Below are positions 15,710 to 22,893 of a stretch of 64,000 nucleotides of DNA, piece after piece (the first letter of the stretch is position 1; every line of letters starts with the position of its first letter). The notes beneath the pieces were generated by a model that was not told where the DNA came from, searched no databases, and saw only the letters and a list, made by a program, of their open reading frames with translations. The stretch comes from an uncultured delta proteobacterium (lineage in GTDB: Bacteria; Desulfobacterota; Desulfovibrionia; Desulfovibrionales; Desulfovibrionaceae): NCBI GenBank assembly GCA_900079685.1, contig LT599018.1, positions 2,641,924-2,705,923 of the forward strand. Direction: 5' to 3'. The position numbers and the translations under genes were made by a program.

Positions 15710-15742
15710 GTGGGGAAAATTATTCCCCACACCATTCCCCAC
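15710..15742. promoter_or_regulatory. arm-type repeats for integrase A (right end)
   Basis: TTCCCCAC occurs at 15723-15730 and 15735-15742 with 12-bp periodicity, plus an inverted copy at 15710-15717. The two direct copies match the spacing of those at 3047-3066. They lie between the integrase start and attachment repeat 2, so bound recombinase could also repress its own gene. Confidence 0.55.
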
Positions 15743-15861
15743 ACACAGGACGGAAATAGGCTGATTTTGAGTGAAAGTCAATGAAGAGAATAACAGGAAA
15801 TATTCAATAAAATAGCAGTATAATGAAAGCTGCCGAAGTAGATAGAAATATGCATGATAGT

Positions 15862-15909
15862 GCTCATAACCCGAAGGCCGCAGGTTCAAATCCTGCTCCC
15901 GCAACCAGA
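15862..15909 (+). repeat. attachment repeat 2 (junction of elements A and B)
   Basis: Exact 48-bp copy of the tRNA-fMet 3' region. No 5' half of a tRNA precedes it, so it is a displaced att copy. It is the right end of element A and the left end of element B. Identity to the 31708 copy continues 3 bases further right (through GAGAT). Confidence 0.92.
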
Positions 15910-15915
15910 GATATC

Positions 15916-15947
15916 AAGCCCTTATGGATTCCTAACCATAAGGGCTT
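15916..15947 (+). terminator. hairpin after attachment repeat 2
   Basis: Perfect 12-bp stem (15916-15927 with 15936-15947), 8-nt loop and T-rich tail. It starts 8 nt after the tRNA CCA end, the same distance as the hairpin at 3009, but the stem sequence is unrelated. If element A were absent, this hairpin would terminate the tRNA transcript. Confidence 0.75.
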
Positions 15948-15954
15948 TTCTCAT

Positions 15955-16175
15955 TTCCTAACCTATTCCTAACCAGGGACGATTTTTACGGGATGGAGTT
16001 TGCCCTGCACTGGCGCGGCTTGCGTGGGGTTGATGGGCTGCGCCGGGTGTGGGGAGGGCCCGGTGAACGAAGGGCGAGTCTGCGCGGAAAACTGTATAGA
16101 CGAAGGCTGCGGGGCGAGATGGCCATGGTGCCGTCCTAACCATTCCTAACCACGTTTCTAACCAGTTTTCTAACC
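15955..16175. promoter_or_regulatory. arm-type repeats for integrase B (left end)
   Basis: TTCCTAACC at 15955-15963, 15966-15974 and 16143-16151, and close variants (GTCCTAACC at 16133, TTTCTAACC at 16155 and 16167), all in the same orientation. The same motif clusters at 31506-31677 beside the integrase B gene. The 150-bp interval between the two groups holds no gene I can support. Confidence 0.6.
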
Positions 16176-16183
16176 TCTGCACG

Positions 16184-16540
16184 CTACCTGTTTCCGGGCA
16201 TCTGGCGGCTTCCGGAAATTTCGCCCAGACCGTGCGCGATAAGCGTCACCATCATGGTGTTGACGCTCACGCCTTCCTCACTGGCACGCTCCTGCAAGTC
16301 GCGGTGAATGCTGCGCGGTAAACGGGCAACAAGGCGGGCGGGTTTTTCGGCCTTGGATTTCCCCCATTTTTCATTGGCGGCAAGCCAGGCTGTTTCGGCT
16401 TCCGCCGCATTGTGCAGAGCCTCTTCGGGGGTTTCGCCGTCAGACATGCAGCCGGGAAGGTCGGGGAAAGACGCCAGCCAGCCGCCGCCTTCCTCTTCCG
16501 TCAGCGGGCGAAGCTCCACTCTGTTTTTCGGAGCGTTCAT
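16184..16540 (-). CDS. hicB: HicB family antitoxin
   Basis: A 118-residue antitoxin. The N-terminal partial RNase H-like HicB domain shows GGGWLASFPDLPGCMSDGETPEEALHNA; the C-terminal segment ARLPRSIHRDLQERASEEGVSVNTMM is a ribbon-helix-helix DNA-binding region, so it can both neutralise HicA and repress the operon. The start overlaps the hicA stop as TAATG. The pair lies at the left end of element B and may stabilise it. Confidence 0.9.
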   Translation of the reverse strand: MNAPKNRVELRPLTEEEGGGWLASFPDLPGCMSDGETPEEALHNAAEAETAWLAANEKWGKSKAEKPARLVARLPRSIHRDLQERASEEGVSVNTMMVTLIAHGLGEISGSRQMPGNR

Positions 16541-16779
16541 TATTCCGCCTCCTGTGTGCTGGCAACCAATGCCAGAAATTTCGTAATATAAATAGGCTTG
16601 ACTGGTCTATGGGCGGGGATGCTCAAATGCTCCCCGTATGGGCTGCGAAAGACGACATGGCTTCCGCCGTCATGCAGCCACTCAATACCCAAACTGTCGG
16701 CAACGCTTTGAATTTCCTCAATCCGCCAATCTCGCGGGTTTTGCCGCATTTTTTGTAAGCGTTTGTCCGCTCGTGACAT
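16540..16779 (-). CDS. hicA: HicA family toxin
   Basis: A 79-residue mRNA interferase of the HicA fold. The catalytic histidine is in GGSHVVFRSPYG, and IPAHRPVKPIYITKFLALV follows, as expected. The ATG at 16779 has GGAGG 4 nt upstream; the in-frame extension toward 16932 has no ribosome-binding site and is rejected. It is the first gene of the hicAB pair. The chain is slightly longer than the shortest HicA proteins because of an N-terminal basic helix. Confidence 0.88.
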   Translation of the reverse strand: MSRADKRLQKMRQNPRDWRIEEIQSVADSLGIEWLHDGGSHVVFRSPYGEHLSIPAHRPVKPIYITKFLALVASTQEAE

Positions 16780-16950
16780 GAAGCCTCCGGATGACAGTAT
16801 GATACTACATATGATGTCATTGTCAAGAGTGGCCCGATTCCGCAGCCGGTTGTTCCGCATGAGAGCCACGGGAAACGGCGTATCCCGGAAATACGAAGCC
16901 CCGGCTTTTTCCAAGGCCGGGGCTTCGCTCATGTTGACTTTTCGCGGGTA

Positions 16951-18969
16951 TTAAAACTCAAACTTCAACTGCAAACTGCCGGTCACACCTTCGCGCACGC
17001 CGGTGTAACCCTGCACGCCCAGGTCCATGGAGAAACCGGAATCCTTCACCGGCTTGATGGTCAGGCCCAGTTCGCCAACGCCGGTATCACCCTTGAGGTC
17101 CGGTGAGCCGATGCCTACGCCGTTGACGCTGCTGCGCTGCTTGCCGTCGAACTCATGTTCCCAGTACGCGCCGACATAAGGCGTGGCATAGTCGCACACC
17201 GCGTAGTTGAAGCGCCCGCCCAGGCGGGTGCGCAGGGAGTCGGCGTCCTTGAAGCGCACCTTGTCGCCGTGCACGGAAACGGAATCGCTGTCCTGGCGGG
17301 TCCAGATGAACTTGCCGGAGAGGTCCAGCATGGCCTTTTCCGTAAAGCTCCACTGGTAGCCCAGGCCCGCGTGCGCGCCCCAGTACATGGAATCGGAATC
17401 AAAATCCGCCTTGCTGCCGTTGTAACGGATGTCGCCGGAAGAGAAATCCGTGCTGGTCCGGCCCAGGCGGGCCGAGGCGTCGAAGTACAGACCGGAAAGC
17501 GCGCCCCGCTTCAGGTCATAGCGGCCCAAGATGCCGCCGCCGTAATAGTTGGTGTCGCCGTCGCCGTCCACTGAGGCGTAGTTGCTGAAGCTGTTGTAGG
17601 AATTATAGCTGCCCCAGCCGCCTTCGAAGAACAGCCCGGCGGTGAGGCGGCCCGGCCCGGCGTCATTGCCGATGGCAAGGCCCGCCAGCATGGAAGCGCC
17701 GGAAACGTCCACGTGCGAGCCGGTGTTGTAGCGGCTCCAGCCGCCGGAAGCGGCGGCGAAGGGCGCGAACTGGAAGCCCGGCCCGCTTGTAACGCCAAGG
17801 GCAGAGCCGAAACCCTGGTTCAAGATGAGGTCCGCGCCCTGGTTGACGAAGGCTAGGGAAGCGGCGCGGCCTTCGGCATACGCTTTCAGGCGTTCATATT
17901 GCGGGCCGGTGGGCGAGAGGGCGCTGAGCGCGGCCAGCAGCTGGTTGCCGGATACGTTCAGGGTGTAAATGTCGCCGTTGGGGGTCTGCACGGTCAGGGT
18001 AGTGATGTCCGTGGTCAGCGCGGTCGCATCCAACAGAGTAAATCCTTGTCCCACGGCCAAGTTCGGCCTGACGGTCTGGTAGTCCAGGCCAATGTTCGTG
18101 CCGGTCAGGTTGGCCGTAAGCGCCTTGGCCACTGTGTCGCCGGCCTGCAAGGTAGAGGGCAGCACAAAGGTCAGATTCGCGCCATTGGCGTTCAACGTAT
18201 CAATGGAGGTTTTTGTGCCGTCGGCCACAAAGAGGCGTCCCTGGCCGGTGACGTTCAGGTTCTGGACCACCATCGCTCCGGCGCTGTTGTCAATGGTAAG
18301 CAGGCGCCCGCCGGAAAGGTTGGCGTTTATTATAGAAAAATTGCCAGAGGTCGTGAGCCCTATGGAGGTCAGGGTCGTATCCTGGCCGCTGACATCCAGC
18401 GTGTTGATGCTGACACTGACGTCTCCAGCGGCGTTTTCAACCGTGACGGAAGGAGCAACGAGGGTACCAAGTACCTTCAGGGTAGGAAGCCCGGCCCAGG
18501 ATCCGGCAGCGCCGTCCACGCCGCTGTAGACATACACCGGGCCTGTGGAGGTGACGGTTGTTCCCGCGCTGAACGTCAGGGTGGCATTGCCGCCTTCGTC
18601 GCCTGCATACGGGGGAGGTAAAACGGGAGTGGTTCCAGTATTACCGCCATCGCCGCCCCGGACGGTGATGGAACCCGTGCCGACCGTCGCCGCGTTCAGC
18701 GTCTGGCTGGCATTGCCGCCTTTGCCGCCGCGATTGCCGCCACCACCGTTGCCGCCGTTGCCGCCGATGACGGAAATGGAGTCAAAGGAGGTTCCGCTGT
18801 CGGCGGCCGGCGTGTTGTCCGCTCCGTCAAGCCCAACGCCCCCGATGGTGCCGTCAACGCCGTTTCCGCCCTGGATTGTAAGGGGCGCGGACAGGGCTGG
18901 GGCGGCGGGCAGGCAAAGGGAAATAAGGCAACACAGAACAAGGGAGGAAAGCAGAACTCTGGGTTTCAT
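16951..18969 (-). CDS. autotransporter with C-terminal outer-membrane beta-barrel
   Basis: A 672-residue type V secreted protein. A signal peptide covers about residues 1-28 (AAPALSA cleavage region). The passenger begins with a very glycine-rich block (about 30-115, repeated GGNGG-like units), followed by beta-helix-like repeats to about residue 370. The barrel domain starts near the segment AEGRAASLAFVNQGADL and runs to the C-terminal aromatic residue (LQLKFEF). The start at 18969 has AAGGAG upstream. Two LuxR-type regulator genes follow upstream on the same strand, and its promoter region shares a 19-bp inverted repeat with that of the nearer one. Function is probably adhesion or surface interaction, not provable from sequence. 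Confidence 0.88.
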   Translation of the reverse strand: MKPRVLLSSLVLCCLISLCLPAAPALSAPLTIQGGNGVDGTIGGVGLDGADNTPAADSGTSFDSISVIGGNGGNGGGGNRGGKGGNASQTLNAATVGTGSITVRGGDGGNTGTTPVLPPPYAGDEGGNATLTFSAGTTVTSTGPVYVYSGVDGAAGSWAGLPTLKVLGTLVAPSVTVENAAGDVSVSINTLDVSGQDTTLTSIGLTTSGNFSIINANLSGGRLLTIDNSAGAMVVQNLNVTGQGRLFVADGTKTSIDTLNANGANLTFVLPSTLQAGDTVAKALTANLTGTNIGLDYQTVRPNLAVGQGFTLLDATALTTDITTLTVQTPNGDIYTLNVSGNQLLAALSALSPTGPQYERLKAYAEGRAASLAFVNQGADLILNQGFGSALGVTSGPGFQFAPFAAASGGWSRYNTGSHVDVSGASMLAGLAIGNDAGPGRLTAGLFFEGGWGSYNSYNSFSNYASVDGDGDTNYYGGGILGRYDLKRGALSGLYFDASARLGRTSTDFSSGDIRYNGSKADFDSDSMYWGAHAGLGYQWSFTEKAMLDLSGKFIWTRQDSDSVSVHGDKVRFKDADSLRTRLGGRFNYAVCDYATPYVGAYWEHEFDGKQRSSVNGVGIGSPDLKGDTGVGELGLTIKPVKDSGFSMDLGVQGYTGVREGVTGSLQLKFEF

Positions 18970-19085
18970 GAACCGGCTCCTTAAAAAGAAGTTTGGCGGA
19001 CATTGTTGTACCGGGCTGTGAACACCTATCAATGGCGCATTAGATATAGTTGTATATCCATTACACGATCGCATTATTTTTGGGC

Positions 19086-19104
19086 ATCACCCGATCCGGG
19101 TGAT
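19086..19104. promoter_or_regulatory. ATCACCCG-N3-CGGGTGAT site upstream of autotransporter
   Basis: Perfect 8-bp inverted repeat with a 3-nt centre, 117 bp before the autotransporter start. An equivalent site lies 107 bp before the neighbouring luxR gene, and on the gene-proximal side both continue with a 4-nt gap and AAAAATA. The shared position and sequence suggest a common regulator, most likely one of the two LuxR-type proteins. Confidence 0.65.
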
Positions 19105-19117
19105 TTTTGTCTTACGC

Positions 19118-19426
19118 TCATTTTTTCATGATTTTCCGCAGATCGGGCCGGGATGAAACGCCGTATTTGCGGTAGGCTTTCCGCAAGTGCGTCTTGACTG
19201 TGTTCACGCTCACTCCAAGACGTTCCGCGATTTCCTGGTTGTACAGACCCTCGGCGGCCAGCCGGGCGGTTTCGTATTCCCGTGCGGTCAGGCCGGAGGG
19301 GCGGAATTGTCCCGGACGGGTCGCGCCGCTTTTATGAAAGATGTTTTCAGAAGCTTGGGAAGCGGCGCTCGCGGCCTGGGCGGGCGCTCGGCCCGGAGCC
19401 TGCGATGGCGTCTTTTTTTCGTCCAT
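19118..19426 (-). CDS. LuxR-type HTH-only regulator
   Basis: A 102-residue protein whose last 60 residues are a LuxR/GerE helix-turn-helix (GLTAREYETARLAAEG, NQEIAERLGVSVNTVKTHLRKAY). The first 40 residues are a low-complexity Ala/Pro/Gln-rich tail without a sensor domain. The start at 19426 is chosen as the first plausible Met of that tail; its ribosome-binding site is weak. The HTH is about 70 percent identical by eye to that of the larger regulator encoded next door, pointing to duplication of its DNA-binding end. Confidence 0.8.
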   Translation of the reverse strand: MDEKKTPSQAPGRAPAQAASAASQASENIFHKSGATRPGQFRPSGLTAREYETARLAAEGLYNQEIAERLGVSVNTVKTHLRKAYRKYGVSSRPDLRKIMKK

Positions 19427-19532
19427 GATTCCGGCCTTTGTTCGCGTCAGGGTGAAAAGGAGGGCAAGAATGCGCGAAAACACAAAAAATCGGCGCTTGG
19501 AGTGACCATAGCGCCGCGCGGTATTTTTGCGT

Positions 19533-19551
19533 ATCACCCGGTCCGGGTGAT
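19533..19551. promoter_or_regulatory. ATCACCCG-N3-CGGGTGAT site upstream of luxR-type gene
   Basis: Second copy of the inverted repeat found at 19086-19104, differing only at the middle base-triplet, 107 bp before the luxR-type start. It lies between the two regulator genes. Confidence 0.65.
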
Positions 19552-19579
19552 TTTGCAGGTTTCAGTAATTTTTTTTGGA

Positions 19580-22086
19580 TTACCGCAGCATTTTTTTCAA
19601 GGCCGGGCGCGAGGATGCGCCGGTTTTGCGGTAGGCGGTCTTGAGGTGGGTTTTGACCGTGTTGACGCTGACAAACAGCCGTTCCGCGATTTCCTGGTTG
19701 GAAAGCCCCTGCGCGGCCAGGCGGGCCGTTTCGTATTCCCGCGCGGAAAGGCCGAAGGCGGGCGTTTCCGTTTGCAGTTCCCGCAGCGCCGCCGCTTTGC
19801 ACGCCTCCAGCTTTGCCGTCAGGGAACAAACAGTGTCGCGGGCAGCGGGATTTTCGCGGCAGGCATCTTGGAACACCGCGCCCAACAGATCGAGGTTCTC
19901 CGCGAAAGGCATGAACAGGTCATCCGGCAGCGCGGCGTCCAGAGCCTTTTGCAACGCTTCCAGTGCCGGGGCTGTATGGCCAAGGCTCTGGTGGGCGGCG
20001 GCCAGATAAATATGGCCGTGCAGGGAAAACAACAGGTTCTTTTGGAACAAGCCCGCGTCCAGAAGGTGGCCGAACAGGCCGATCACCCGCGCGTATTCCC
20101 CGGCCAGCAGCAGGGCGCGGCCGTGCACGATGTAATAAAATCCCCTGGCGAACGCATACAGGCGGCTGCCTTCACTCAGCTCGGAAAGCAGCCAGGCGGG
20201 CAACTCGCCGGTCCGTCCCAGTGCCGCGTACAACCAGCCTTCGCACAGATCCACCGTGTGCAGCAGGAAATAGTCACGGCTCCTGGTTATCAGGCCGCGC
20301 ATGGTCACGATCAGGTTCCGCGCCTTTCCAAAGTCGCCCGCCGCAAGCGCCAGGCGCATCCGCAAGAACAGGGCGCAGAGCACGTTGCCGAGCTGGCCGT
20401 GTTCCGCGGCCATGGACTGGCCCCAATGGCAGCTGATTTCGGCCTTGGTAAACTGCCCGGCGTTGTACAGGGCCTCGGCCTCCATCAGGTGCTCGCCGCC
20501 CGCGCCGTGGTGCCGGGCAAGGGTGTAGTAATGGGGCAGGCATTCGCGCATCTGCCGCAGCTCGTCGGCCAGCGTGCCGCTTTCCCGGTGAAACATGAAG
20601 AGCACGGAAGGCGAGCCGAGCGTCCAGGGCGAGTCCGGCCCGAACAGGCCCGTGGGCCTGCCCAGCAGGGCGTTGGCCCGGCGGTGATGGGCGCTCATGG
20701 CTTCGATGTCGTTGAACGCGGCGAGCGAGAGGAGAAACTCCAGTTCCCCGCGCCAGGCGTCCGCGTCCTTGCCCGGCGGCAGGGCGGCGCATTTTTGCGC
20801 GAGCCACCCCACCTGAGCGCCGAAGGCCGGAAAATCCGCCGCGCTGAAGGCGGCGATGGCGTACTTGAAGGCCGCGCCCAGGTGGCGTTCCAGAATTTCT
20901 TCCGGGCAGGCTTTGAACATCTCGGTGAAAAAACCGGCCCGCTCGGTGACGAAATGGCGTCCCATATCGCTTTCCAGGGCGGTGAGGGCCAGTTCGAAAT
21001 CTCCGGCTGTCCGGTAGTGCTCCATGGCGGACGCCACCTCACCCACGCGCATGAACCAGTCGCCGCACTTGCGGTGCGCCGCCCGCCGCCGGTCTTCGGG
21101 CAGGCGTTGGAACAGTTCCAGCACATATTGCCGGAAAATGCTGTGCGGGCTGTATATGCCGCTTTCCGCATCAAAAAAGACAAAGGAATTTTTCCGGGTC
21201 AACTCGGCAAGGAGCCCGCGCGTATCGCCGCCGTACAGGAAGTCCGCCTGTTCTATGGAAACCCGCTCCAGCGGCACAAGGGCGAACAGCAGTTCCTTCA
21301 AAGCCGGGGAAAGCGGCGCGTAGACCTCCTTTTCCACCAGGGACGAGAGGACCGGCCCGTTGAAACGCGCGGGCCGCGAAAAAACGCCGCCCTTGCCGTG
21401 ACGCAGGCGGTACAGATACAGGGCGCTGATCCAGCCGCCGGTGCCGCGTGCAAGGCGTCGGCGTCGTCCTGAGCCAGGGAAACGCCGCAAGAAGCGTAGT
21501 ACTCCCGGATTTCCGGCGGCGTAAGGGTGAACGCGCCCCGCCCTATCGAGGCAAGCATCCCTTTCAGCCCGAGCAATTCGCTTCCGTCCCCGTCCCAGGC
21601 GTCGCGGGAAACGCACACCATACGCAGTTTGGGGATGCCGCTCTGGGCCAGCAGCTCGCAGAAGCGGGCAAGCGCCTTGCCGCTTTCCTGCGCCGGAAGG
21701 TGATGGCAGTCATCGAACACAAGAACGGCGGGAGTGGCGAAACCCGCCTGTGACAGAATATCCAGAGCGGCGTCGGCCCGCACGGAGTCATAGGGAAAGC
21801 CCAGGCGCAACAGGGATTCCGCCGCATCCGCCGTTTCAGGGGCGCAACGTTCCAGCTCATGGCAAAAGGTCCGCCAGCAGGCGTCCGCCGACGGCCCGAG
21901 AATGGGCGTCCAGACCACGCGGGCGCGGCCTTTTTGCAGAAATTCCCGCACGGCCACGGTTTTGCCGTAGCCCATGGGCGCTTCAACCACGGTCAGCGGG
22001 CAGGCCGAGGCGGCGGCAAAGGCTTCACGCAGCCGGGGGGTGAAGTAATGGGCGGCGGTGTTGCCAGCGGGAAGCGGTTTATGCAT
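19580..22086 (-). pseudogene. MalT-like LuxR regulator (LAL type), frameshifted
   Basis: Two overlapping frames together encode one large ATP-binding LuxR regulator of about 830 residues. The N-terminal part (about 21440-22086) has the P-loop APMGYGKT and Walker B LVFDDCHHL. The second part (19580 to about 21450) starts at ARGTGGWISALYLY, continues through helical TPR-like repeats and ends in a LuxR helix-turn-helix (GLSAREYETARLAAQG). The frame changes near 21451-21456, where one base seems missing (a GG that would be GGG). Either the gene is inactivated or there is a sequence error. The exact start is uncertain (ATG at 22086 or slightly upstream). Intact, it would bind an inducer and activate nearby genes such as the autotransporter. 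Confidence 0.8.
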
Positions 22087-22146
22087 GGCGAGCAGTATCA
22101 TGCAAAGAGACTTGCATTGCAACAGGTTGTGCTTCACACATTTTTT

Positions 22147-22530
22147 CTATCGCATGGATTTCACGGCACGGCGCACTACTTCCGCCATAAGTTCATCCAT
22201 CGTGCAGCGGTGCATGGGGAGATTTTCCAACTGCCGTGCCGGAGCGGGCGAAGCAGCCGGTTCGGGCTTTTCCGCTTTGTCATCTGCTTCCACGGGGCGT
22301 AGCAGGCGCGGGCCATGACCGGTAAGTATCCACTCTGGATTGACGCCTTTCAGACGCAAGAGTTTAAGCAGCCATTCCGCAGGAACGGACTGCCTCTTTT
22401 TTGCATCGGATACCGAAGACTGACGGATGTCGAGAAATTCCGCCAGTTCTGTCTGCGTCCGTGTTTGTAGAGAGCAATGTATTCGTTGCAACTGCTCTTC
22501 AAACGCGATTGTAGTTTCTTTATGGCTCAT
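22147..22530 (-). CDS. CI-like phage-type repressor
   Basis: A 127-residue protein whose N-terminal helix-turn-helix matches the bacteriophage CI repressor N-terminal family: ELAEFLDIRQSSVSDAKKR followed by VPAEWLLKLLRLKGVNPEWILTGHGP. The C-terminal half is Pro/Ala/Glu-rich with no peptidase domain, so it would not self-cleave like LexA/CI. The ATG at 22530 follows GGGGGAACC. It is divergent from a small XRE gene with a perfect 17-bp inverted repeat between them, and likely controls mobility functions of element B. Confidence 0.82.
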   Translation of the reverse strand: MSHKETTIAFEEQLQRIHCSLQTRTQTELAEFLDIRQSSVSDAKKRQSVPAEWLLKLLRLKGVNPEWILTGHGPRLLRPVEADDKAEKPEPAASPAPARQLENLPMHRCTMDELMAEVVRRAVKSMR

Positions 22531-22567
22531 CGGTTCCCCCGCCTTCATGCATGGCGCAGTATAGAGC

Positions 22568-22605
22568 GTTTAGATTTTGTATGCAAGTGCATACAAAATC
22601 TAAAC
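22568..22605. promoter_or_regulatory. 17-bp perfect operator between divergent repressors
   Basis: Arms GTTTAGATTTTGTATGC (22568-22584) and its exact complement (22589-22605), separated by 4 nt. It lies 38 bp from the CI-like start and 23 bp from the XRE start, covering both promoters. Confidence 0.75.
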
Positions 22606-22627
22606 GGGAAAGGACTACAACGCAAGA

Positions 22628-22879
22628 ATGGAAAATATACCAGGGCTGGATGCCGCCATATCGACCACGGTCAGGGCCATACGGGACAAAACCGGATTAT
22701 CGCAGGAGCAGTTCGCGGATTTCGCGGGTTTGTCGCGCGTGTACATCGCCCAGCTTGAAACCGGCGAGCGTGGGGCATCCCTAAACGCTCTGATGCTTAT
22801 AGCCAGATCCGTGGGCATGACCGGCGCGGAACTGGTGACGAGTATTGAAAAAGAACTGAACCGGCAAAATCACGGATAG
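22628..22879 (+). CDS. small XRE family regulator
   Basis: An 83-residue single-domain helix-turn-helix protein (IRDKTGLSQEQFADFAGLSRVYIAQLETGERG at about residues 18-50). It is divergent from the CI-like gene across a perfect operator-like repeat and convergent with the mob module, ending 15 nt from the relaxase stop. Together the two repressors resemble a lysogeny-type switch. Confidence 0.82.
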   Translation: MENIPGLDAAISTTVRAIRDKTGLSQEQFADFAGLSRVYIAQLETGERGASLNALMLIARSVGMTGAELVTSIEKELNRQNHG

Positions 22880-22893
22880 GCCGTCTATCTCCT

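Larger units (their letters stand above)
2955..15909. mobile_element. integrative mobilizable element A at tRNA-fMet
   Basis: About 12.9 kb bounded by identical 48-bp direct repeats of the tRNA-fMet 3' end (2955-3002 and 15862-15909). The integrase gene is at the right end, transcribed inward. Contents are a MobV relaxase, an AlpA-like/DUF3987 replication pair, an EexN lipoprotein, a Fic protein and a cargo operon next to the left end. No type IV secretion genes are present, so transfer would need a helper conjugative system; integrative mobilizable element is therefore the best label. Hairpin terminators separate the internal gene blocks. Confidence 0.85.

Noticed and set aside
15958-16182. 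Possible 74-residue reverse-strand gene right of attachment repeat 2
   Set aside because: It overlaps the cluster of TTCCTAACC repeats; its translation reflects those repeats and has no start signal or family match.
19187-21472. Long forward-strand open frame of about 760 codons
   Set aside because: It lies antisense to the LuxR-type regulators, whose motifs are clear, and its translation is low-complexity Gln/Arg/Gly-rich without any domain; it results from high GC content.
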